DNA from: Pseudomonadales bacterium
GTDB lineage: Bacteria > Pseudomonadota > Gammaproteobacteria > Pseudomonadales > Ketobacteraceae
DNA length: 64,000 nucleotides
Direction: 5' to 3'
NCBI GenBank assembly: GCA_002708905.1
Contig: PAPM01000037.1
Location: 62,001 to 126,000, forward strand
Of this stretch, positions 25,056 to 32,781 are shown in pieces (position 1 is the stretch's first letter; each line of letters starts with the position of its first letter). Below the pieces are notes generated by a model. It did no database searches and was not told the origin of the DNA. It saw nothing but the letters and a program-made list of their open reading frames with translations. Made by a program: the position numbers and the translations under genes.

Positions 25056-28000
25056 TCAATCGTCCGTCAGTAATTTTGTATTGCCACCCACGGCGGCGGT
25101 GTTCACCGAGATGGTTTTTTCGTTGGCCAGCCGCAGCAGGTAATGTGGGCCACCTGCCTTGGGGCCGGTTCCCGAGAGATCCTGACCGCCGAAAGGCTGT
25201 GAGCCCACTGTAGCGCCAATCATGTTGCGGTTGATGTAGACATTGCCCACCTGAGCACGCTTCGCCACAGTTTCACAGAACTGGTTAATGCGACTGTGCA
25301 CGCCCAGGGTCAGGCCGAATCCGGTGCGGTTGATCTGCTTGATGATGTCCCCGACTTTGTCGGCGCGATAGCTGATTACATGCAGAACCGGGCCGAACAC
25401 CTCTTCATGCAGCTCGTTGAGGTCTTCCAGTTCGATGATGGTGGGAGGGACAAAGTGGCCCTTCAATTCCGGCATCGAGCCCTGATAAAGAATACGTTCC
25501 TGGGCGCGGAAGCGCTCGATATGGAGCATCAGTTCCGACTGCGAATGGCTGTCAATGACCGGGCCGATGTCGGTTTCCCAATCCAGCGGGTCCCCCAGGG
25601 AGATGGTTTGCAGATAGCCGATCAGCGTTTCCAGGGTCTTCTCTTTTACGTCTTCCTGCACAAACAGGACCCGCAGGGCAGAGCAGCGCTGGCCGGCACT
25701 GTCGAAGGCCGATTGCACGATATCCCGCACCACCTGCTCGGTCAGGGCGGAGCTGTCCACAATCATCGCGTTCTGGCCGCCGGTCTCGGCGATCAGGGGA
25801 ATGATGGGGCCGTCCCGTTCGGCGATCTTGCGGTTGATTTGCTTGGCCGCCGCGGTAGAGCCGGTGAACATAACGGCTCTTAGTGCGGATTCCTTGAGAA
25901 TGGTGTCTTCCACCAACTTGCCCGAGGCCAGAATGGTCTGCACGACATTTTTAGGGAAACCGGCTTCATGGAACAGTTCGATGGCCCGGCTTGCGATCAG
26001 CGGAGTGAGGGGGCTGGGCTTGGCGATGACGGTGTTGCCTGCCGCCAGGGCTGCCGAAACCTGTCCGCTGAAAATGGCCAGGGGGAAGTTCCAGGGGCTG
26101 ATGCAAAGCACCGGGCCTTTGCCTTCCAGCACCAGGGTATTTTCCTCGCCGGTGACGCTGGGCAGTTGGGTGGGTTCGAACAGGCGGCGGGCCTGGTTGG
26201 CGTAGTAGCGCAGGAAATCCACCGCCTCCCGCACTTCGGCCAGGGCATTGCTCAGGGTTTTGCCCGCCTCCCGCATGGTAAGCAGAATCAATTCGTCGTA
26301 ATGTTCCTCGTACAGCCGGGCTGTGGCTTCCAACAGGCTGGCCCGTTCTTCCACTTCTTCAAAGCGCCAGCTTTTCCAGGCCTCACGGCTGCGGTCAAAG
26401 GTTTGGTGGCAATCCTGCCGCCCGGCTTTTTTGTAGTACCCCACCACTTCTTCCGGGTCGGTGGGGGAAAATACGGTCACCGTTTTGGGTTCTTCCGCGT
26501 CCGGGTCGGCCGAGATTCCAGGCAGGGCCGCAGGTTGTTTAAGTTGTTCCCCCATGGACTTGGCCAGCCGTTGCAGGGTCTTCATGCTGTCCAGGTTCAA
26601 GCCCAGGGAATTTTTGCGCTCCGGTTGAAACACCCGTCTCGGCAAGGGGATTTTAGGGTTGCGTAACCGGTCCATGTTGCGGATGTTGGCGCTCGGCTCT
26701 TCAATCAGCCAGCTACCGTCGCTTTGCGCCAATTGCACCTGACGTACGAAGGAGGTGTTGGCACCGTTTTCCAGCAGTCGGCGCACCAGATAAGGCAGCA
26801 GCTCCTGGTAACGGCCAACGGGAGCATAGATGCGGCAATGAGCATGGTCGTAACTGCTCAGCAGGTGATCGTAGAGGGATTCACCCATGCCGTGGAGGCG
26901 TTGGAATTCGTACTGGCGCACTTTGCTCTGTTCAGAGAGAGTGAGGATACTGGCCACCGTGTGGGCATTGTGGGTAGCGAACTGGGGGTAGAGGAAGTGG
27001 CGGCCTGTCAGCAACATCTGCGCACAATAGAGGAAACTCAGGTCAGTGTGATCCTTCTGGGTGTAAACCGGATATTCTTCCAACCCCAGTTGTTGGGCCT
27101 GTTTGATCTCGGTATCCCAATAGGCGCCTTTCACCAAGCGCACCGGGATTTGGCAGTGCTGGGTTTTACTCACATCCATCAGCCACTGCAGCTGTGCGGG
27201 TGCCCGCTTCTGGTAGGCTTGTACCGCCAGCCCCAGTTTACCCCAATGGCGCAAACGGTTATGGCTGATGGCGCGGGAAAACTGCATTAACGTGGCTTCC
27301 AAACGCCAGCTTTCCTCAGCGTCGATGGTGACGGAAATATCCTTTTCCTGGGCCAGTAACAGCAGATCCATCAGGCGACTGTGGAGCTGGTTCAGGTTTT
27401 TACTCTGGCGCAGTTCGAAACGGGGATGCAGGGCTGACAGCTTGATGGAGATGCCGCCATGGTCCTTGCGGGTCTCCAGCTTTTCACTTTGATGGGTGAT
27501 GGCGTGTTCGTAGGCGTCCATGTAACGCTCCACGTCCGCCATGGTCATGGCCGCTTCCCCCAGCATGTCGTAGGAGTGGTAGTAGCCCTTTTCGGATTCG
27601 TCTTCGCTGCGTTGCAGGGCTTCCTCAATGGTTTCCCCCGCTACGAATTGCTGGCCGATGACCATCATGGCCTGGCGAATGGCGCTCAGCGCCAGGGGTT
27701 CGCCCAAACGGCGAATCAACCCTTTGAAACTGTCGGAGAGCCAGTTGCCGGGGAGCTGATCCTTGGTAAACAGTTTGCCGGTGATCAGCAGGCCCCAGGT
27801 GGAGGCGTTGACCCAGCGGGCGTCACTGTGCCCCAGATGCTCTGCCCAATTGCCCTGTTGCAGCCGGTCCTGCAGAAAGCGCTCGGCGGTCTCCTGGTCG
27901 GGTATGCGCAGCAACGCTTCCGCCAGGCACATCAGGGTGACGCCCTCTTTGTTGTCGAGGCCGTATTCCTTAAGCAGGGTTTCCACCCGCACCCCAGGCT

Positions 28001-28190
28001 TGGTGTTACGGATGGCCACCAGAAACTCACTGGCCTGGGCCTTGATGCGGTCCCGGGCCGGGTTGTCCAGGGTGTAGCCCATGAGCAATTCCTGCACAGC
28101 TTCTTCCTCGTTGCGCAGGTATTGAGTCAGCAGATTGTCTGGGAGTGGAAACTCCAATCCCATGGATGAGGGGGCTCTACAGCGTGCCAC
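25056..28190 (-). CDS. putA: Bifunctional proline dehydrogenase / P5C dehydrogenase PutA
   Basis: The 1044-residue protein oxidises proline to glutamate. The FAD-dependent proline dehydrogenase barrel occupies about 100-480 ('KDHGGISIKLSALHPRFEL', 'RLVKGAYWDTEIKQAQQLG'). The aldehyde dehydrogenase half begins about 560, with Glu in 'LIAETGGQNAM' and catalytic Cys about 836 ('AGQRCSALR'). It lacks the N-terminal ribbon-helix-helix DNA-binding domain of E. coli PutA and the extra C-terminal domain, so it is not an autoregulator. The GTG start at 28190 follows AGGA by six bases; ATG at 28163 (MGLEFPLPDN) is the alternative. The enzyme is peripheral to the membrane, passing electrons to quinone. 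Confidence 0.95.
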   Translation of the reverse strand: MARCRAPSSMGLEFPLPDNLLTQYLRNEEEAVQELLMGYTLDNPARDRIKAQASEFLVAIRNTKPGVRVETLLKEYGLDNKEGVTLMCLAEALLRIPDQETAERFLQDRLQQGNWAEHLGHSDARWVNASTWGLLITGKLFTKDQLPGNWLSDSFKGLIRRLGEPLALSAIRQAMMVIGQQFVAGETIEEALQRSEDESEKGYYHSYDMLGEAAMTMADVERYMDAYEHAITHQSEKLETRKDHGGISIKLSALHPRFELRQSKNLNQLHSRLMDLLLLAQEKDISVTIDAEESWRLEATLMQFSRAISHNRLRHWGKLGLAVQAYQKRAPAQLQWLMDVSKTQHCQIPVRLVKGAYWDTEIKQAQQLGLEEYPVYTQKDHTDLSFLYCAQMLLTGRHFLYPQFATHNAHTVASILTLSEQSKVRQYEFQRLHGMGESLYDHLLSSYDHAHCRIYAPVGRYQELLPYLVRRLLENGANTSFVRQVQLAQSDGSWLIEEPSANIRNMDRLRNPKIPLPRRVFQPERKNSLGLNLDSMKTLQRLAKSMGEQLKQPAALPGISADPDAEEPKTVTVFSPTDPEEVVGYYKKAGRQDCHQTFDRSREAWKSWRFEEVEERASLLEATARLYEEHYDELILLTMREAGKTLSNALAEVREAVDFLRYYANQARRLFEPTQLPSVTGEENTLVLEGKGPVLCISPWNFPLAIFSGQVSAALAAGNTVIAKPSPLTPLIASRAIELFHEAGFPKNVVQTILASGKLVEDTILKESALRAVMFTGSTAAAKQINRKIAERDGPIIPLIAETGGQNAMIVDSSALTEQVVRDIVQSAFDSAGQRCSALRVLFVQEDVKEKTLETLIGYLQTISLGDPLDWETDIGPVIDSHSQSELMLHIERFRAQERILYQGSMPELKGHFVPPTIIELEDLNELHEEVFGPVLHVISYRADKVGDIIKQINRTGFGLTLGVHSRINQFCETVAKRAQVGNVYINRNMIGATVGSQPFGGQDLSGTGPKAGGPHYLLRLANEKTISVNTAAVGGNTKLLTDD

Positions 28191-28380
28191 TTAGGTTCCT
28201 GATGTCCAAATCAATGTTCTATAAGACATTTTGGCACAGGATAGGCTTCGGTGTGAGGTTTTTGCTGGATTCGTTGATTAAGCTGTTGATAGTGTTATTA
28301 AGGAGGAGGTGGGGATTTGTGCGTGATTGCTGAAAAGTGGGACAGCGCAAGGGTGCGGAGGGCGTAATGATGTCGGAGTT

Positions 28381-28408
28381 ATTCCGGCGGCAGGCTGACC
28401 GCCGGAAT
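28381..28408 (-). terminator. Perfect GC-rich hairpin downstream of the HhH fusion gene
   Basis: ATTCCGGCGG (28381-28390) and CCGCCGGAAT (28399-28408) form a perfect 10-bp stem with an 8-base loop, 30 bases after the stop of the gene at 28438-29229. No T-run follows on the minus strand. It could be a terminator without a U-tract, an mRNA 3' stabiliser or a REP-like element. A partial copy, GCGCCGGAATAA, follows at about 28415. Confidence 0.5.
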
Positions 28409-28437
28409 CAACTGCGCCGGAATAAACTACGCGAGAT

Positions 28438-29229
28438 TTACAGGGAAATGGAACCCTGGATTTTCTCCAGAAGCTTAGCTCCCATGCCTTTCACCTTCAG
28501 CACTTCGTCCAGGGTGTTAAAGGGACGGGCTTCCACCAGGCGAGCGGCCAGTTTGGTGGAGACGCCTTTGATGGAGGCGATCTCTTTCTGCGTGGCGGAA
28601 TTCAGGCACAGGGTGTCGGTGCGGTTCTGTGCTTTTGTCGCCTTCGCAGACTGAGCTTTTTTTGCAGCAGCTTTTGTGGTTGGGTCAGCGACTGCTTTGG
28701 CCTCAGTTTTTGCTGCAGGCTTCTCTGGCTTCTTCGCCTCTGCTTTCTTATCAGATTGTTCAGTTTTTTCCGTTTCATTGAAGCTGACACTGATGACGTT
28801 GTCGGTTGGGTTTTTGATAACCGTGGGCACCCAGCTTGCGGTATAGGGAACGGCAAAGTTTACCGCGTCGCGAGTCTCATAGGCAGAACCGTTCCATTCA
28901 CGCAGCATCAGTACGATGTGCCAGTTGCCAACCGGTGGCTCTTTGAATATCAGATCATATTGGCAAGCCGGAATAAAGTGCTGTCCAAGAATTTGGCCGA
29001 TGGTGGTTCCGGCCAGTGCAACACCTTCAAAATTTCCACCCTGGTAAGGATGCTTCAAGGCCCAGAGCTCAATAGCGAGGGTGCCGCTGACATTATCCGC
29101 ATCCCGCTGATTGGCAATGCTGTCGATGTTGATGCTGACGCGATCGTTTTGAATGTTGAATCCACAGTTCCCGTTCAGTTGCAGATTGGAGTGGGTATTT
29201 AGCGCAAAGTTTGGCTGAGTATTAATCAT
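28438..29229 (-). CDS. Hypothetical protein with C-terminal helix-hairpin-helix (ComEA-like) domain
   Basis: The 263-residue protein has three parts. An N-terminal ~150-residue beta-rich domain of no recognised family contains 'VGNWHIVLMLREWNGSAYET' and 'VNFAVPYTASWVP'. A Lys/Ala/Glu-rich linker follows at about 153-200. A C-terminal helix-hairpin-helix domain completes it: 'LCLNSATQKEIASIKGVSTK', then 'LAARLVEARPFNTLDEVLKV' and 'KGMGAKLLEKIQ'. The HhH part matches the DNA-binding repeat of ComEA, but there is no signal peptide, so a periplasmic competence role is unlikely. The linker resembles histone-H1-like tails. DNA binding in the cytoplasm is a reasonable inference. Confidence 0.75.
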   Translation of the reverse strand: MINTQPNFALNTHSNLQLNGNCGFNIQNDRVSINIDSIANQRDADNVSGTLAIELWALKHPYQGGNFEGVALAGTTIGQILGQHFIPACQYDLIFKEPPVGNWHIVLMLREWNGSAYETRDAVNFAVPYTASWVPTVIKNPTDNVISVSFNETEKTEQSDKKAEAKKPEKPAAKTEAKAVADPTTKAAAKKAQSAKATKAQNRTDTLCLNSATQKEIASIKGVSTKLAARLVEARPFNTLDEVLKVKGMGAKLLEKIQGSISL

Positions 29230-29462
29230 TCTATTTTATAGTCCTGGATGATGGGGCGCGCGCATTGTAGTGAAAACAGAACAGGATTTGTGAACTTTTT
29301 TCACGCTTTGTTTAACGTGAATTGCCTGACCTTATTTGGTGCAGGCCGCACCTCAAAGTTGGCGATAGAAGTGCGATTCTGTGCCCTGATCTGAAGCATT
29401 CTGCGCGTCTGCTGTGACCGTTTTATAATGACCTGTTAAAGGTGTTTTTTGCGTGGAAAATA

Positions 29463-30476
29463 TCAGGGTAGGTTGCGCTTTCGATACTCGCCAGGGGTTT
29501 CTCCCGTCCAGCGCTTGAATGCTTTGGTGAAGGGGCTCTGTTCGGAAAAACCCAACAGAAACGCAACATCCACCAGGGACATATCCGGCTCCAACAAATA
29601 ATGTCGCGCCAACTCCGCGCGGGTGGAATCCAGTAGCCCGCGAAAGCTGGTGCCGGATTGTTCCAGTTGATACTGCAAGGTCCGTGTTGAAATCTGTAGG
29701 GCCTCCGCCACATTTTCCAGCGTGCAGCGACCGCCGGATAACTGCTCCATGATGGATTTTTTGATGCTGTTTTGCAGTTCGCCCGGTTGCTTCAAACTTT
29801 GGGTTTGCTGGATCACTTGAGAGATGAGGATGCGATGGCTCTCTGGGTCGTGATAGGTAATGGGTATCTGGAGGTATTCTTTGGGGAACAGTAGTTGCGT
29901 GGTGTTTTGTCCGAATTGAACGTTACCACCGAACAGTTCGTGGAATGGCGCAGTGTCTGGTGGTGGGTCAAAAGTGAAGTCCACATCCGCCACCAAATCA
30001 CGGCGTCCGGTATGTCGGCGGGCAAACACTACCCAACTCGCAACGGATACCTGCATCAGGGCGGGATGCAGATTCTCCATGCGCGGAATCCACTGTAATC
30101 CCACCCGATCCTGCAGCAGTACCATGTGCGTATCGTTGGCTTCGTCGATGACGGTTTCGTAGCGCACCAACATACTGGCGACTTCCGCCAGGTTTTTACA
30201 GGTCATAGCTGCGTAGGAGAACACCCCCCAATGTTTGGGATTGATTTCTTTGGCCAGTTTCAGGGGCAGGCATTGGTCACCGGAACAGGCAATTGCCTTA
30301 GCCATCAGCTCACTCCACAGGGGAACAGGTATACGTTCATTCAGCGAGTGGTCCTGCAGATGGAGTGTAAGTTCGGTCGTCAGATCTGCGCTGCTGGTAC
30401 TGCAATGATTGTCCAGATAATCCAGAAGTGCACGGACATAACCGAGGCGAACGCTGCCGGTGGTCGCGAATTCCAT
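29463..30476 (-). CDS. AraC-family transcriptional regulator, OruR-type
   Basis: The 337-residue regulator has an arabinose-binding-like N-terminal sensor domain (about 20-210) and a C-terminal double HTH. The first HTH is at 'CTLENVAEALQISTRTLQYQ' and the second at 'SLVDVAFLLGFSEQSPFTKA', followed by the family's 'FKRWTGETPGEYR'. It is divergent from the CocE-type hydrolase gene with a 259-bp gap, making that gene its most likely target. In that gap ACGCCCAT (30592-30599) and ATGGGCGT (30642-30649) form an inverted pair 50 bp apart, possibly a regulator site. The effector is unknown. Confidence 0.9.
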   Translation of the reverse strand: MEFATTGSVRLGYVRALLDYLDNHCSTSSADLTTELTLHLQDHSLNERIPVPLWSELMAKAIACSGDQCLPLKLAKEINPKHWGVFSYAAMTCKNLAEVASMLVRYETVIDEANDTHMVLLQDRVGLQWIPRMENLHPALMQVSVASWVVFARRHTGRRDLVADVDFTFDPPPDTAPFHELFGGNVQFGQNTTQLLFPKEYLQIPITYHDPESHRILISQVIQQTQSLKQPGELQNSIKKSIMEQLSGGRCTLENVAEALQISTRTLQYQLEQSGTSFRGLLDSTRAELARHYLLEPDMSLVDVAFLLGFSEQSPFTKAFKRWTGETPGEYRKRNLP

Positions 30477-30735
30477 TGGGGTTCCTTTCTAACGCTTCGC
30501 TTCTTGTTATTTTGTTTTTTAGGTCGTTTTTTATAGAGGTATCACGATTGGCCGGATTTAACCGGAGGCGGCCGATTCGATCTTACATTCTACGCCCATC
30601 TGCATCTCTTTGTACAAATTCACCGCTTGCGCATTTGGTCTATGGGCGTCGGTTTTCATCAATACCGTTGCACCGTAAAGGGATAAGGTGGTGTTTTAAA
30701 TAAGATCAATAACAAGAATCAAAAGGAGAGGTGCT

Positions 30736-32781
30736 GTGGTCAAGCATCAATGCGTTGTGCTCTGCCTGGGAGCATTGTTATTAGGGGGGTGCGGAGGTTC
30801 CAGTGAATCACCGTCCCGGCCGTCAGAGGAGCGTTCGTTGCAACCGGTGTCTGCATCGGAATCCAATTCATCGCCCGAATCCCCGGCAGAGTCTGGGGAC
30901 CCGGTGACTCTGCAACTGGACGACGCCGACAGTCTCTATCACCGGCCTGCAGAATACCCTGGGGTGCATATTGCGCCCATGCGCTACATTCCCATCTCCA
31001 CCGGGCAGAAGTTGGGTATGCGCCTGACGCTACCGGCGGATGAAAACGGCGAACCCCTGCCGGGACCCTTCCCGGTGATCCTGGTACAGAGTGGATACAA
31101 CATTGGTTTGATGTCCTTCGCTGCAGCACCGGGTGGGGTATTTCTGGGGATACCGGATTCCTATCTGGTGCGGCGCGGTTACGCCATGGTGTCGGTGGAC
31201 GTCATTGGCGGTGGTATTTCCCAGGGCGGCTGGGAACTGTTTGGTGAGAAAGAGCAGGCCGGCTACATGGATACGGTGGACTGGGTTAAGGCGCAGCCCT
31301 GGTGTAACGGTGACATCGGCGTTACCGGTGCTTCCTATATGGGTATCACTTCCCTGTTTACTGCACAGCTGCGGCCCGATGACGTCAAGGCGGTATTTGC
31401 CAGTGTGCCGCTGGGGGATGCCAAGCGGGGAATTGTCGGCACCGGTGGCCTGCTGAATGCCGTGTTTATGGGGGAGTGGATGGCCCTGACTCATCTCACC
31501 TCCACCCAGAACGTGCCCCTGATGTTGCTGCAGCCGGAACTGATGCCCCAGGTGATGGCCGCCACCCAGGAACACATTGATCACATCGAGGATTACTATC
31601 TGCCATTGATTGAGCGTGCCATCCACGGCGATGCGGAGCTGGCTTATGATTCCGCTTTCTGGCGAGTGCGCTCACCACTGGAAAACATGGACCGAATCCA
31701 GGCACCCACGCTGATCGCTGGTGCCCTCAATGATTTGTTTCAGCGCGATGCACCCTTGTTGTATGAAAGCCTGCGGGATCGGGTGGATGCGCGCCTGATA
31801 CTGTTTGATGGTGACCACGTCAGCAACTTTTTGCAGGCATTGCCCGGCACGGAAAAAACCGATCCGGTATTGCATGTATTGTTGCAGTGGTTTGATCGTC
31901 ACCTGAGGGGAATGGACAGCGGTACTGAGCGGATTCCGCCGGTGACGCAATATGTAAAACATTATAAACCGGGCAATTGGCAGGGCTTTATCAGTGCTGA
32001 CAACTGGCCCCATCCGGCGGCGCAGCCGGAGCGCTGGTATCTGCATGGCGACGGCGGCCTGACCCAACAGGCTCCGTTTCAGGAAGAGGTGGAGCGCACC
32101 ATGGCGGCGGCACCCTTTGCGGAATATGCCTATGGTAAGAGCAAAGATGGTGGATTTCTGAGGCTGGAGATCCAGCCCAGCGATGGTTCTGACTGCTCAT
32201 TAAGCTATGTACAGTGGACACTGGGTGTGGCCGGTATCACGCAGATCCGCCCTTGCTATTGGGATCACCGGGAGCTGGAGCAGAATGCCCTGAATTACGA
32301 AACCGCTCCCATGCCGGAGGATTACTTCATTGCCGGACCGTTGCAGGCAGACGTCTGGATGTCCAGTACCACGGAGGATGCGGTACTCTCGGTGCGGGTG
32401 GATGAGGTGTTGGCCAGCGGACGGGTGGTGCCCATCACCAACGGATTGTTACTGGCTTCCTTGCGGGCGGTGGATGAAAGCCGGTCCCGTTATGTGTATG
32501 GAGAAATGGTGCAGCCATACCACTTTCTTACCCAGGAGCACGAACAATTGCTGACGCCTGGTGAAGTGGTGAAAATGCAGGTGGAGATTTTCCCCACCAG
32601 CGCCATCATCCGGGCAGGAAGCCGACTGCGGGTATCCATCAGCCCCAGCAACCAGGCCCAGGGTGTCCTGAATCTGGTGCAGCGGCAGCGGGTGGAAGGT
32701 GGCGTCACCACCATCCACCACGGTCCTCAGTATCCTTCCAGCCTGGCGTTACTGTCGGTACCGCTTTCTGAGTTGAATTGA
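30736..32781 (+). CDS. CocE/NonD-type hydrolase, predicted lipoprotein
   Basis: The 681-residue protein starts at GTG 30736 after AAGGAGAG. It has a lipoprotein signal with lipobox LGGC (Cys about 20) followed by a Ser/Pro/Glu-rich spacer. The alpha/beta-hydrolase core has nucleophile Ser in 'GVTGASYMGITSLF', Asp in 'AGALNDLFQRDA' and His in 'DGDHVSNF'. The C-terminal ~200 residues are the X-Pro dipeptidyl-peptidase-type jelly roll ('GSRLRVSISPSN'). CocE relatives hydrolyse esters, acyl-amino acids or peptides, and the exact substrate cannot be read from sequence. Lipidation would anchor it to the envelope. Its last 55 bases overlap the convergent transporter gene. Confidence 0.85.
   Translation: MVKHQCVVLCLGALLLGGCGGSSESPSRPSEERSLQPVSASESNSSPESPAESGDPVTLQLDDADSLYHRPAEYPGVHIAPMRYIPISTGQKLGMRLTLPADENGEPLPGPFPVILVQSGYNIGLMSFAAAPGGVFLGIPDSYLVRRGYAMVSVDVIGGGISQGGWELFGEKEQAGYMDTVDWVKAQPWCNGDIGVTGASYMGITSLFTAQLRPDDVKAVFASVPLGDAKRGIVGTGGLLNAVFMGEWMALTHLTSTQNVPLMLLQPELMPQVMAATQEHIDHIEDYYLPLIERAIHGDAELAYDSAFWRVRSPLENMDRIQAPTLIAGALNDLFQRDAPLLYESLRDRVDARLILFDGDHVSNFLQALPGTEKTDPVLHVLLQWFDRHLRGMDSGTERIPPVTQYVKHYKPGNWQGFISADNWPHPAAQPERWYLHGDGGLTQQAPFQEEVERTMAAAPFAEYAYGKSKDGGFLRLEIQPSDGSDCSLSYVQWTLGVAGITQIRPCYWDHRELEQNALNYETAPMPEDYFIAGPLQADVWMSSTTEDAVLSVRVDEVLASGRVVPITNGLLLASLRAVDESRSRYVYGEMVQPYHFLTQEHEQLLTPGEVVKMQVEIFPTSAIIRAGSRLRVSISPSNQAQGVLNLVQRQRVEGGVTTIHHGPQYPSSLALLSVPLSELN

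Noticed and set aside
25056-28190. Trifunctional (self-regulating) PutA
   Set aside because: The protein begins directly with the dehydrogenase arm region; there is no ribbon-helix-helix domain upstream in frame.
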